64,000 nt of DNA from Acanthaster planci (GCF_001949145.1 NW_019091640.1:191757-255756); one strand, 5' to 3'; counted from the stretch's first letter, positions 1 to 12,492 are shown. The notes: generated by a model not told the origin, from the sequence alone. Numbers and translations are program-made.

Positions 1-766
1 GTATGACCAAGACATGACTTTTTTCCCCACGGATTAATATTTACACTCCAGCCAAGACTGTAAAAGAGATTTTTCCAAGTTTCAAGTTTTACAGTGATCT
101 TTCCAAAACAAAAGTGGATAAGTTTAAAAGGGAAAAAACAACCAGAAAAATGTGACCCATCACAACAAAATGAAAGTAAAGTGGCATCCTGCTCTTTCCT
201 ATACATGTATTGAGGGTTCAAAGTCGTATTGAAGTAGAGGTCAGTTTTGGGGTTTTGCAATATTTGCAAAGAGTAACCCGTCTCCTATTTAATTCCAAAT
301 ATTTTGCAGGATCATATATTTAAACAATGTCATGTTCTCACTAATGTTTACGATAGCATTATTCGTGCCTGGTCTGAAATCTTAAAACAGTGTCGGAAGT
401 AAAGACGCAAAGCTGCCAAAATAATGTCACATTGTCACCTTATACTCTTACGAAAAATTGGAAAGCTCTCATTCTGCTGGATTCAAAACTACATGTACCA
501 ATATCTCAATTTTTGAAAATTACGACTTACAGCTCATTTTGTGGTGACAGGTCTGCCTGGGTCTGATAATTAAAGGTTTATGCGGATCAAGTCAAGGTGG
601 ATTTGGGGAGTTCAGATTGGATCAAGTTGGATTTGATTTATATAGTGTTTCAGGTTAGTTTGGCCTGGTCAACCTAAACTAATGCAAATCATTACTGCAG
701 ACAACTCTGGCTCAGTATCAATTTTGGTTGCTATTTTCTTGTCACTCATCTGTGGGCATGTTTTAG
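1..766. other. TRMT9B upstream intron
   Basis: This stretch is AT-rich with no convincing exon. The missing N-terminal half of the methyltransferase domain, which would end at the first Gly of motif I, was searched for by eye and not found. It should lie to the left of the window. Confidence 0.6.
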
Positions 767-1062
767 GATGTGGTAATGGCAAGTACCTGGGGATCAACAA
801 GCAGATCTACAAGGTGGGCTCAGACTGTTGCCCCAGCCTGGTTGCCATTGCCCACCGGGCCCATCATGAGACCATGGTCTGCGACAACATCCGCCTTCCA
901 TACCGCGACGACAGCTTTGATGCTGTTATCTCCATTGCCGTCATCCACCACTTTGCCACAGCGGAGCGCCGGGCCCAAGCACTGAAGGAGCTGGCCAGGA
1001 TTTGCCGACCTGGTGGCCAGGTCATGATCTATGTGTGGGCAATGGAGCAGAAACTCAGAAAG
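767..1062 (+). CDS. TRMT9B: TRMT9B methyltransferase-core exon
   Basis: The acceptor is tttttag and the exon opens with the last two bases of a Gly codon (phase 1). It ends at AAG before gttagt, in phase 0. It encodes SAM motif I from its second Gly, the motif II acidic residue, and the conserved RPGGQVMIYVWAMEQK strand. The ATG-led open frame from 682 is intron read-through, not the true start. Confidence 0.9.
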
Positions 1063-4000
1063 GTTAGTTGAACTAGCAAACCATTTGTGAATAAACCTGG
1101 CTTATGAAGGCAACCCCCTGCTAAATTTCCAAATTCTACAAAGGGCCCATGCAACGCATGGACCTTTGGACCTTCACTAAACCCAATTAAAATGCATAGT
1201 TGTGTCTTGGTTGATTTTATGGTCAAATAAAAGTCAATGATGAGTCAATCACAGTCTCACAAATCATTCAGTCGCAAGTCCCACCACAAGCTGTTGAAAT
1301 TAACTCTCTGCCATTCCTTTGTCAATGTTCATCTCTTGTTGCTTTAGTACTTTTTCATTTGACTAGACTTATGATTTCAATTGTACCTTGCTTCCAATTC
1401 AGTTGTTCTAGTTCCTGCATTTTAATAGACTGATTGCACCGGCTAAGTCGTGGGACTTACATGTAAAGTGGGTATCAAACATCAGAAAACATAGCATCCT
1501 GCTGTAGCCAAGTGTGTCAGAAGTGTCATTTACCAAAAATAAAGCTGACAGTTGGTAAAGTACTCAGACTACTGATGTGCTGAGCACTATACCGAAAATC
1601 GGCCTTATCATTGGTAAACGATACTTACAACATACTTTGCTATGGCAGGACACCATGATTATTGGTGTTTGATACCCACTATAGGTCATGTGACTTAGTT
1701 GGCGCAATTGGTCTATTGAGGATGACTTCAAATATATGTATGTCAACTTGCTGTGTTCGGCAACTCAAAGCCAGCAGGATTGATGTACCAAAGACAGATG
1801 AGTTTGGTTACAAACTTCCATTTATGCCATTCTTAGAATGTGACAAGTCTTACGATAAGTGCATTTACTTTTTTTTCTCTCATCTGACAGTTTGATGCAC
1901 AAGATGTGTTGGTCCCATGGCACTTACAACCGAGAAAGCTCAAAACTCAAGGTGAGTTCTGACAGTCAAAATTGAATTTTTCAGAGTTCTGTTTGACGAA
2001 GAATTAACTCCCAAAATATGATGCAAATGCTGTAGACATGGTAGATCATGTCACAGTAAATTGAGCAAACCGCAATAACATTCCAAAGGCTTGCACGCTA
2101 AGTTTTAAGATTTTCCTCAGTTAAAAAAAATTGTAACTATGTAAAGAGTGTTCCCAACTGCACTGAAGTTCTAACATGACTGACATTTTTCTGTTTTGCT
2201 AACGTTTTGCTGTTGCCAGTTTCTAAATGTACTGACGGTACTGCAGAAATTGTCTTGCTGTACCGTCAAAGACAGTTTTCAGTGGGTGATTAACATGGTT
2301 CAGTTTCGTGACGGACTCTGAATCAGAACTGTAGAGATTGATGCATCAAATCAGTTTTCGAAGCCCGGGTGCGATCATTTGGACCGCTCTTTTATAACTT
2401 CCAATAACTTATCATACCTCATCTCTGAAAATAATGGATTTCTCATGGCTTAATTAAACAAGCTCTAACAACCTCAGTAAAGTTTTGAATGGGTACTTTG
2501 TTTTACTGAAGACTCAAGGAGATATGCACCACATCATTTCATTGGCTGTGGCTGCGCCGAGGATGTTTCCAGAAGGCTGACACCAAAATCCAAGATTCAC
2601 AGCTACTCTACTGCTACTGGGAAAGGCATCTCTCGTCAAGGTAGAGCACCATTTCTTCCTCACCAGCACTCCACCGAGTTCATGAATGGATCTGGCAAGG
2701 CAAGTACCAAGCACACCAAAGAGCTTTTGAGAACCAAGTCTGATCAGAGCAATGAGCCACGTGGACACACAGAGAAGAACCACTTCAAGAGGTTGCTTCT
2801 CCCGGCCCGCTCCTCATCTGCCGATGAAGTCTTCCTCAACATAAGCAGGGAGCAGAATCGTATCACTTGCCAAGAGGTGTGGGTGAATAAGGCAAGAAAG
2901 CTCCCAGCCCACCAGTCTGCCCATGAAGTAGCCTGCCAGCAAAAGCGAGATTTGCCAAGGATGTTCTCTTTTGACGAGAGGCTGCCCAGGGAGCCAGTGA
3001 CTGAGGAGACATCCTTTATGGGGAGCCTAACATCCACAGCCACTCAGTTACTTCGTGCAATATCCAGGCAGAGCAGCCTAGACATTGACAAGCAACCTCC
3101 AGCCAAGGAGTTGCCAGGTAAGGGTCTAGAGATGTCAACGTTCAGCAAAAATCAAATTTTCCAGCAAGCAGATAAACCTGTGTTGTTTGGGCATAGAGCT
3201 AAAACCATGAATTCCACACTTGATGGTAGCATCCAAGGTGTGAGGAATGGGTACTCTCAGGGAAATACAAGGAAATGTGTGATAGATGCAGTTGCAGAAG
3301 GTGATGTAAATGGGCATGCAACAGTAAACGGAGATAAATCTCTGCCACATAACCTTGACTCAAAGGACAAAGATGACAGACAAGACGATGCCCATAAGAA
3401 AGAGCCTCCCGATGAGGGTATGAAGGCCTTCAAATCTAAGACTTCACTCCAACTAAAACTCCTTCCAAATGTGCAGCCCATCGTGGGAATCAATTGCCTG
3501 ACAGCTCAAGGGGAGCTGTACCACAAGTCCCGTTCAGTGCACGCTCCCCCTCACAGGAGCATCAGCAGGGAACGAGATTCCTCCGTCGACTCTGTCTCCT
3601 CCTCTGACGACAGCCTCACTGCCTTCCCCGTGGAACTGGCCAGCACAGATTCCTGCGACAGAGACCACACCAACAAAAGTGCAACCTACTCCCTCCCTGA
3701 CAGTCCGTCCATGAAACATTGCAAACTAGGCAAATCGATAGCTTGTAATGAATCCACAATCACAGATATGGATGGCTCAGTTGCTGATGGTCAAGCGCCT
3801 TCACAGAGTCCAGTTTCATCAGATAGCGATCTAAAATCTGAAAGTACACTAGCCGAGTATGTTGTCCTGACACAAGATATGACGCAGTTCGATGACTGTG
3901 CTTCCAGTGGTCCAACATCCAATTCTAGTATTTCGAACGAGCACCCAAAAACACAAAATTCAACTTCTGCAGAAACAGATCTCGAGTGTGAGCCAGATTG

Positions 4001-4307
4001 CAAACCACCGGACAGTAGCACACTTCGTAAGCAATGCCAAGATTGCCACTCCTCCACTACCAACAGTTCAACTCCAACTAGTCCTTTGGCTGAAGATAAA
4101 CCCATTCCAAAGAGTCCCAAAGTCCACCCTCCTCCAAGCAGCAAGGATGACCCCTCCCTGTATCTACGCTACTACCATGTGTTCCGTGAAGGTGAGCTGG
4201 CTGACCTCATAGAGGAACACGTGGACAGCCTCCACATCCTGCGCAGTTACTACGACCATGCTAACTGGTGTGTGATTGCAGAGAAAGTCCAGGTCTGGAC
4301 GATATGA
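767..4307 (+). CDS. TRMT9B: TRMT9B-type tRNA methyltransferase-like protein, 3' part
   Basis: Three exons (767-1062, 1891-1951, 2512-4307) splice in frame to 716 residues plus a stop. The first begins inside SAM-binding motif I of a class I methyltransferase (GCGNGKYL) and continues through an acidic loop (VGSDCC), VCDNIRLPYRDDSFDAVIS and IHHF, the Trm9/ALKBH8/TRMT9B fold. VLVPWHL in exon 2 and the C-terminal RYYHVFREGEL and NWCVIAEK blocks are the features I know from vertebrate TRMT9B (KIAA1456). Family members are relatives of yeast Trm9, which methylates wobble uridine modifications with Trm112; whether TRMT9B does so is unclear. The middle of the last exon is a long Ser/Thr/Pro/Asp-rich, probably disordered region, so the protein is much longer than the roughly 450-residue human one. 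The N-terminus lies outside the window. Confidence 0.9.
1891..1951 (+). CDS. TRMT9B: TRMT9B short middle exon
   Basis: This 61-base exon follows a pyrimidine-rich ...catctgacag acceptor and ends before gtgagt. It enters in phase 0 and encodes FDAQDVLVPWHLQPRKLKTQ, the family's QDVLVPW block. It exits in phase 1, which fits the next acceptor at 2511. It is too short to show up as an ORF on its own. Confidence 0.9.
2512..4307 (+). CDS. TRMT9B: TRMT9B large terminal exon
   Basis: The acceptor at 2510-2511 (tttactgaag) restores the frame after the 61-base exon by completing an Asp codon. The exon is open for 598 codons to TGA at 4305-4307. Its middle is Ser-rich with clustered acidic residues (for example around 3580-3620 and 4050-4150), while the last 50 codons are conserved. 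The ATG at 2682 is internal. Confidence 0.85.
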
Positions 4308-4500
4308 CTGTCAGCTTGAAGTAAGCTCCTGTGTATCCAAGAGCAGACTTAGAAGTATTCAGAAGTCTGCCAACTGGCAGTCTGTGACCCAGTGGTAGCT
4401 TGATTACATTTTCGCACAGTACATTGAAAGTTAAATTGAGAGTGGAAAATTCTCTTAACACTTAAATCTCTTCCCAGGGAATTCATTTTCATTTCACAAA

Positions 4501-4552
4501 TTTTCCCACCAGTGGGAAAAGATTTCCACAGATTTTCCCACCAGTGGGAAAC
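4501..4552. repeat. Two copies of a 20-base palindromic hairpin
   Basis: The palindrome TTTCCCACCAGTGGGAAA (8-base arms, 2-base loop) occurs at 4501-4520 and again at 4533-4552, about 200 bases after the TRMT9B stop. Flanking gaattc/caca and ttgtgaattc sequences add weaker outer pairing. Confidence 0.7.
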
Positions 4553-5835
4553 ATTGTGAATTCTTTTCCTGAAATTTCACATTCCAGTGCACAGTGTTAA
4601 CTTTCAACAGTAATGTACATCACATACCTCAGACAGCACAGACCCACCAGTATACCACCCCCACCCCCATTTGAAAAGTTTGAAATGTACACAACCCATG
4701 TACCAGGCACAGTTCATCAGCTGTCTGTGCTTCCTGAATAAAATATGTGCACACCCAGATGTCCCCCCTCCCCCTAGAAATATCACCCTTGTTATGCCAT
4801 TGACTCACGCTGCAGTAAGTTTGTATCACCAGCGTGTAATATCACTTATTTTGGATGTTTCCACTGAAGCCGTTTCCATGCTGGTCTCTGTTATCACAGA
4901 CACCAGTCCAGTCCCGGAACCACAGTTCACATCCTCAAGGCTATTTCGAAACACAGTAAAAGGCACAATCCCTCGTTTCCTATTGAATCCTGGCAATACG
5001 TGGTGGTCAAAAATAATGCTCACGAACCAAGAGTCACTCTAATGGACAGGGTTTGTGGCCTTGTGCAAGTATGCACAAGATGCGAATTGCCCAGAGAATT
5101 CATTGCGGTTAGGAGTCAAAAAGATATACATATAGGCTAAAAATCAACATTAAACTGGAAAAAGTTAAAGCAAACCTTGAGTGTAACAAGAAAAAAATGT
5201 ACCACACAAAAGTACTTGATTCAAAAGTGCCCTGTAATTTACTATCTCAAAAAGTACTTATTAATAGATTTTTTCTTGTTAAAATAATCAAAGTTGGCTA
5301 AAGAAATTTAGAGGTTAAAATAGACTGCCTATATTTTTTACACATTTGTGTAAATGCACACGTACATGTATGTACATATACATGTACATCTTCCTGTAGA
5401 TTAAACCCATTGTGCTGTTTTTTATGCATAACTTATGCAAGTAAACCTGTGTGTATTTTTTACCTTTTAATACGATTGGATATCAGATAGAGGTTTTTCC
5501 AAGATTCACTTTTGCCATTTTTAACTTGAGGCAAGAGCAATACCCAACCTCCTGTTAGAGTTTACAATTGAGTTTTGTGTAATGTTCAGTGATGGTGCTC
5601 CCATCTAACATGCTGCCATGCATTAGAGCCTTCCTCCATTATTGAGTGACACAGGCATATTTCTTGCACAAGTGGCACAGTAGGGATCCAAGTCTAAGAC
5701 TGAGACCTGAGGTCCTGAGCCATGAACCAGATCAAAATGTACAGACCTGAACCTAGGACCAAAACCTTGTATAGATTAGAGATATGATTGAATATTTGCG
5801 TTCCCTGAATAACTTGACTCCCAGTGTTGAAGTCG

Positions 5836-6315
5836 AGACCATCACAAGACTATTCATAAGACCATGCACAAGACCAAAGATCGTATAGCACTACTTTGCA
5901 GCGCAAGATGGTGAACTTCACCGTGAATACACGTAAAACATTGTAATCGCACAGGTGCCATTTGAGCAAGCGATACGCCTGCGCAATGCACATTAATGCG
6001 CAGGCGCCGCGGCAGGCACGTGCACCTGGTGAGGCTGCGCCCAAGCATTACCATAAAGTGTGCAGGCGTATCGCTTGCTCAAATGGTGCCCATGGTAATT
6101 ACATCTTTTGGGCAGAGTTATCCATCTTGTGCCTTCGTCGCTATACGATCTTTGCACAAGACTTAGACCAGTCACAATTAACATGAACACTGACAGAGGA
6201 ATACTTTTGCTCAAGTTTGTTTGAATAGCTTGTGACCTGAATGTGGACTGGAGGTCTTGTGTTGGTCTTGTGATGGTCTTTGGGGGTCTTGTGATGGTCT
6301 TAAGAAGTCTTGAGA
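5836..6315. mobile_element. Inverted-repeat (foldback) element with CAAGACCAT-like flanks
   Basis: Left-arm sequence CATTTGAGCAAGCGATACGC near 5959-5978 returns inverted as GCGTATCGCTTGCTCAAATG near 6066-6085. The outer motif aaagatcgtatagc (5876-5889) returns inverted as gctatacgatcttt (6140-6153). Outside these, degenerate caagaccat units on the left face ggtcttgtgat units on the right. No coding capacity is seen. The aaagatcgtatagc motif also occurs singly near 22856, so the family is dispersed. Confidence 0.65.
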
Positions 6316-6730
6316 ACAACACTGTCAGCTCCGACTGGCAATTTCGTCCAGGGAAGTGGTTATAGTGAGTTCCTTTCATAACCACACTTCATTCCACACT
6401 TGGCTTTGGCCAAGTAAATCCGGTGCCAATTTTTTCTGTTAGATTACATATAGTTGTTACCCTTCCTTCAATCTGGTTTTATCCCCATCTTGCTTGCACA
6501 TTGAATACCCCAGTAAACAATCTTCACTTGAATGAATTTTACTGCTTTGAATATTGAATTGCATGTATGTACTTTTGTAATGGTGCACAATTGTGTTCAA
6601 CTTCTTTCTCCTGACTTTATTCTCCTTAATCCTGGCTTGTAGCCATGTATCAGTGTTTCTTTGCTGGATTTGGATTTGGCTCTTGTAATCCAGTCAAACC
6701 CTCTTTCAAGGAAAGCAACCTAAATGCAGT

Positions 6731-6784
6731 GGTTGTTGTTGTTGTTTGTTGTTATTGTTGTTTGTTGTTTGTTGATGTTGTTTT
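6731..6784. repeat. GTT-rich simple repeat
   Basis: Irregular runs of gttgtt and tgttt over about 54 bases. The apparent ORFs on both strands here are low-complexity artefacts. Confidence 0.8.
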
Positions 6785-8954
6785 TTGCCTTGTCCAGGGA
6801 AGGGACAGCTTCTTGGCTTTGTACACATTGTTGTCACCATGGTAATATTTCTGTAATGGGAAGACGGGCACTGTTTTACAGTTAGCTTAATGGCTAAGTC
6901 TAGCTTTGCATTTAAATGCATCTGTGTAATGTTTTTTAAAATCTGGGATTTATTAAAATACTTTGTTTTGTAATGGTTTCATTTTGGTGAGGCTGATTTT
7001 TTTTGGAGGGGGGTGTTTTTTATGTATTTATGAACGAAATGTTTTCCAAGTTGAAAATGATACTCTGCTTTGTCTCAGAGGGGACAGAAGTGTCCAGTTC
7101 TTGTTCTACGAGTAATTGTGCAATAGTGTTTTGTTCATCTCTTTGATGTTTAGTTATACAGCTTAAACTAAACTATCCTTTGCACAGTCTTGAATTTCTT
7201 ATGTCTGAGTATGTTTAGATTTGTCATAGTATTACTAAAACATCATTTTAAACAGGTGCAAAAACCGTGCGACAGAAGTGACTTCAATTTTTGTATGCAG
7301 AAGTTTCCGTTTTTGTTCAAACTTGTATAATTTAAGTACTTAATTTTGTTCAGTTTGTCAGTTGTTTTAAGCGCACTTAATTTGTTTTAACATTCGTTTC
7401 GAAGGAAATGTACATGTATGCAGAGAAAGAATTGTTGTTATAGTCCCAGTATGGATAAAACTTCCGATTCAAAGAAGTATATTTTGAAAAGTTTGTGAGA
7501 AGAGAGTTTTAATACACCACAATAGTGCATGAAACCTGCACTAAATGTGGTTAAATCAAGAAGTCAGTCAAGTCGACTGGAGTATGTTTCGAGTGCATGT
7601 ACTTTCCCTTTACTGCCAAATATTGAGCTTTTTTTTTTTTACAGTAGATAGCAAATGTAATCAGAGTTAGGAGAAGATAAACTTGGGATAAATTTTCCTT
7701 TTAATTAAACAACGGAACAGAGGTACTGGATGAGAACTCAAAAATTACTAAAGGGTATTCAGGGAGTACTTTAAAACTGTGCCTCAAACTTCATGATTCT
7801 GATCGTCGAAAACCTGAAGTTCTTTTCTAGGTCCCAGTGTCAGCTCGATACATCTTTATGGGCGGCAACAATCTTAACATTTGCCTATAAATTGGTACCT
7901 GGACAGTGCTTGGCAATATTTCTCGTTGCATCCTTGGCACTCATTTCTGCTGTTTGTTTACAAGCCACCCCGCCTATTGCACTTGTTCCTGTAAGTGTCT
8001 GATTATTTTTGTGATTGATTAATCGTTCCCCATTAGATGACATGTTTGATTAATTGAACTACCTTTTAGCAACAAGTTTTAGTCAACAACTCAAAGGCTT
8101 AAAATTTATGGCAGCACACCAATGAACTTTGAAGGCCATTGCTCATATCTTGAAAGTACAAGCTTGTGTCAATAATTGTTGCATGGATACGATAATCAGC
8201 CTTAATAAATTTCTTTCATCCTCACTTTTTATGTCCACACCTTGCGTGTATTAAAGACCAATATTTTCTGAACCTTTGTACGTCAATATCTGTCAGATTC
8301 CAAAATTTGGACCGGTACTCTTTGAATTTGTCATATTTCCGTATACGAGTTTTTCTATTCCTGCATACTTCGTACACCGATATAAAGAAAGAAAAACATT
8401 CCATTGTGTGAAATCTTTGCAGAATTATAACAGTACTTCGTCATGTTGCAATAAAGGGGCAATTACTTAAGACGTATAACAGTCAGCTATGTTAAACATG
8501 TTCATATTTGTATTTGTTTATATTTGTATTTGATTTATATTCCTGGAAATAAAAACCTGGTGCTTCAGTTTAAGTGTTATGTATACACCTTGTAAATGTA
8601 TTCAACGATGTAAGAAAACCCCAAAGTGGTGAAGTAAGATGGAGTATTTCCCTGTTTCCTGTGTGTTTCTAGTACCTGTGCATCATGATGTAATAAATAT
8701 TCATTCCGGTAGTTTACACAGTTTTGAGGCTATTTGTTGGTTTGTGAAATCCAGCGGTATCACAGTTCAGTGGTATTCGACAGCAGATCAATCCAGGCGT
8801 TAATCAGACATTTAGTATAGTATGAGGCGGAGAGAAACCCCCCCCCCTTTGTGTTGGTCATTGTTTGATCGGAATCTCAGGAATTCTTTACAGACTTCTG
8901 GGGGGGGGGGTTTAGGTAACAATAGTCTAGAATGTGTATGGGGATTGGACCTGT

Positions 8955-9597
8955 GGGGCGTACCCATCTACGGAAGCCCGTTAGGGCCACGTGTCTTTCT
9001 CTTTCATGGTGGTGCGTTTCTCTTTCACGGCGGTGTGTTTCTCTTTCGTTGTTGCCAGTAACTCGCGGCCGCCACTTATTAACTCGCGGCCGCCACTTAT
9101 TAACTCGCGGCCACGACTTACTCAACTCACGACCGCCACTTACTTAACACGCGGCCGTGACTTACTCAACTCGCAGCCGCGACTTACTCAACTCGCGGCC
9201 GTGACTTAACTCGCAAGGTATGTTTTGTACCATGGAAAGCAAATATAGTAGCCTCCTAGATTCACACCGAAAATGAACCGATGTTTTTAAGATGTGGAGA
9301 AGCTGTTGGTATGTATTATGTGATGGCATTGTCGGTCCCGGCAAAGATCTATAGTAAATGCATACGGTTAAATACATTCATAAATGACCAGCAAATATTA
9401 TTTGACCTTTGATCTAACGCCATGCTCTCAGCTTGTAGAAACTTGGGAAATTAATCCGATTACAACAAAGACATCACGGTGACACGGCGCATAAATAAGT
9501 CGCGGCCGTGAGTTACTGGCAACAACGAAAGAGAAACACACCGCCTTGAAAGAGAAAGACACGTGGCCTTAACGGGCCTCCGTACCCATTGGCCCCA
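8955..9597. mobile_element. Foldback element with internal GC-rich minisatellite
   Basis: The arm gccacgtgtctttctctttc and the following tgtttctctttcgttgttgc block near 8986-9058 return inverted near 9517-9575. Both arms start GGGGC and continue through a CCCGTTA..GCCACGTG block. The left arm has an extra unit of about 21 bases (ggtgcgtttctctttca). Inside the left arm is a minisatellite; the right arm keeps only one inverted unit. No transposase ORF is seen, and a target-site duplication could not be fixed by eye. Confidence 0.75.
9060..9214. repeat. 21-22 bp NotI-like minisatellite
   Basis: About seven units of aactcgcggccgccacttat type follow head to tail, with the second half alternating between cgccacttatt and gtgacttactc. 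The unit is far more GC- and CpG-rich than its surroundings. Apparent ORFs with HLLTRGR-type repeats are translations of this array. Confidence 0.85.
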
Positions 9598-11301
9598 TAT
9601 CGGGCATGGTATCACTAGTTCCCGAAAGTCTGCTAGTTAAGAAAGTCCGAGTCGTGGGTTTTGTAAAGTCAAAATGCTTCTGTATAGCATAGACAAGATT
9701 GTTCGGTATGGTCTTGATTAAATTTACGAAAGGAAAAGTTGTAACCTAAAAGAAAGAAAAAAGGGGTGGGATACGAAAAAAAGACTTAAATTTAAACTGT
9801 AGAACAGAAGTTCTTGCAAAGTACATGCATGTACAAAATGGCAAGGTTTAAACGTGTTTTGGACAAATCATGTCTGGTATATCATGGCCTGTATATCGCC
9901 TGTTGCTGTACGGAACTCATCTCGGTTAACTCACCATGTTACACACAAGCTTCAAAACGGCTTTGAAATTCTTCTGTTAACCAAGCGTTTCGGTAGCCTT
10001 GGTGATAGACACGCGCTCTTATTCATACGGAGCTTGCACGGAGTAGAACGGGTGACACTCGGACTGCCGTTTTGGTATCCAAAATAATGAACCAGTATTT
10101 TATGCTATGTCTGGACAAACTTCAGGCTGTGTTTGGTGCTTTCCCAGTTGAAGATCAGTGAGACATTGTGAGGGAAAACGATGAGCAGGTTTTATGTGCA
10201 GGGAAATTTCAGAGGTTGCGGAAAATTTTCTTTCCATTTCAATTGTTACTTCACAGGTTATGGCCTCGTTGATTATCCAATGTGAATTGTTCAAGAGTAT
10301 ATAGTGAACGTTTTCTGCTTTTTAATGCTTCACCTTGGATGCCAGATGTGAAGTTTCATTCAAAATTTAACAGAATTGTGTTCTTACCATAGACGTTTTC
10401 ATGAAAAATTGGATTTCTTTTTTTCTCTTCAAGCCGAAGTAGACAAGCTGCCATTCTTAGATTGCAGGTCAGAAAATGCGATCGACGGCGACATTGAGGA
10501 GAGTTTAAGACGTCAATTTATGCCGATAGTGAAATATATTTTGAAGGTATACGAACTGACCTTCTATACCAAATCTTGGAAGTCTTTAGTTTTTAGGCCT
10601 GGAGAATTATGGCACATTTGGGGGCATGCCCCTCTAAAAATAAATACTAAAATTAAAAAATAATAATAATATTTTTTAAGTTGGGGGGTTTGAAAAGTAA
10701 TGAGAAAAGGCAATTTGGAGAGACTACTTGTATTTTGCTTCCAAATTCTTTGAAAGCCTCTAACTGTAGCCTTACCCCAAAGAAAGGCTGGGTTACATAA
10801 CAAAAATTCCAATTTTTTTTTTTAGCTCCTCCCAAGACCATTTGGTTCAGGATCTGCCCTTGAGTCCCATTGTACACTTTTTTCATCTTTCAGTGACCCC
10901 AACACGCTTGGGAGCATGTGGAAGTTTTCCATGCATGGGTAGCACTTAACAGTTAATCAGTAGCCGTTCCACCGTCGCATGGCATCCTAATGGCAGTGCC
11001 CGAGACATTTTTTGAATAAGCGCAGCCCCGGTTTCGTCCAAACGTCTGATGGGTACATGTATATGCAAGGTGAACATTTAGTATTCCTGTTGACCTTTGC
11101 TGATCACAGGAAGAAGATTAATTGGTGTTTTAGTGTAGGATGGTTCCAGCCCCATAAACAGGGTCAAACTTTGGACTGCCCATTGTAGTCTGTACCAGTC
11201 CCACAGTAGTATGCAAGGTAGAGGTGTATTTTTGTTTGGTTGGTTTGGGATTTTTTTTTTAGACAAGCATTTTCAAAAAAACTTTTATAAAACTCCTATA
11301 T

Positions 11302-11349
11302 TGTAGACAGGGGATTCAGTCTCTCGCTTCACTACCCACTAGACCACGC
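11302..11349 (-). repeat. tRNA-like fragment, possible SINE head
   Basis: Read on the - strand it gives TGGTCTAGTGGGTAG, close to a tRNA A box, then agcgagagactgaatcccc, a degraded B box. The spacing is close to a tRNA, but there is no clear acceptor-stem pairing, so it is a tRNA-derived repeat fragment rather than a functional tRNA gene. Confidence 0.4.
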
Positions 11350-12492
11350 TTATTGTCGCAAGGGTCAGTTATTTGTAAAATAGTATTGGAGGAGTGTAAC
11401 CGCTCCCCCTTCTTACCTTAAAATGCATAGAAGAGTAACAAAATGTTAAATCGATTATGAACTGATTATGCGGACGAGTAGGCCGGATGTCAAGTAGGTG
11501 AAGTAGATGTAAAGTTCACTCTGGTGTTTGCTTCTCCTTGAATAATATCAACTTTTGTGGCTCCACTTGGCTGTAAGATTATTTTAGCTAGAAGTCTATT
11601 TCAAGGGAGCTTGGCACACAGTTAACTCATAAATGACAAAAGGTGCCTACCTCTTCTGGATCGCATGATAGGGGCGTTGAGTACGCAGTACAACAAATGG
11701 CAAGATGGAATTTTGAGCTTGAGAAATCCGGTCCCGAATCATACAGCATTTCACCTGTAGGATAATTTTGTGTAAGATAAGATTTCATCGGGCTGAGGGG
11801 GCGAGAGTCATCTGATTTATAGCTAAAAACAAACGTTTCTAACCTCGGTAAGTACCGTATTTGAGACTACAGGCCTAGGGTGTCTATCTGTGAAAGATAT
11901 TTTCGCCCTGAAAGGTCTGCCTTTCGAAATGTTCTTGCATGACAATCAGGCCGCTGCGTGCACTCCGTGAATTTCCTGCATTCCAGATAACTTTTGAATG
12001 TTGGAGATCATGTAGCCCGGTACCGTTCTGCAAAACTTTGCCTGTTAATTCAGTAATAGGCCTATTGCGGGTTTACGCACTGGACACACATGCAGTCTCT
12101 CCCGTCAGTCTGACGTAGTTAGTTAATTCCGTAGTTCGTCATGTGAGGGTATAAAGGGCCCATTTGTATCAGTTCAGTACGAGTAGTAGGCCCGTTTATA
12201 CCCATGATAATAGGATGAGAGTTGAAGTTTTAATTTTTAAAATTCTTTTTTGAGGACCAAAATTGACTATACATGTATGTAGCATTGGCAGATTCGCTGA
12301 AGTGGTATTTTCCACATTAATTCATAATCCTTTGAAGCAAATACTGAGTCGTTGAACTGACGTAACAGTCACACAACCTCTAAAAATGACAAAGATGGAG
12401 CGCAAGCGTCATGAAGTTGAACTGGTTTCAACGTTCATTTTATCTTGTTGTGTTGGGGAAAAGCAGTGGAAATATTCTGGTTGGTTCTTATC

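Larger units (their letters stand above)
4308..8740 (+). other. TRMT9B 3' UTR and/or intergenic DNA
   Basis: No coding exon is recognised. The first AATAAA after the stop is at 4737-4742, and others occur around 8549 and 8692. The true 3' end cannot be decided from sequence. The stretch contains twin hairpins (4501-4552), an inverted repeat (5836-6315), a GTT-rich simple repeat (6731-6784) and otherwise AT-rich DNA. Confidence 0.5.

Noticed and set aside
682-766. Apparent N-terminus of the methyltransferase ORF
   Set aside because: The conserved protein begins exactly after the ttttag acceptor at 765-766; upstream residues do not resemble the family.
8932-9209. ORFs with repeated RGRHLLT-like peptides
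   Set aside because: They translate the GC-rich minisatellite in more than one frame.
9060-9214. CRISPR-like array
   Set aside because: Units abut with no unique spacers; it is a minisatellite in a eukaryotic foldback element.
11302-11349. Functional tRNA gene
   Set aside because: The B box is degraded and no acceptor or T stem can be paired.
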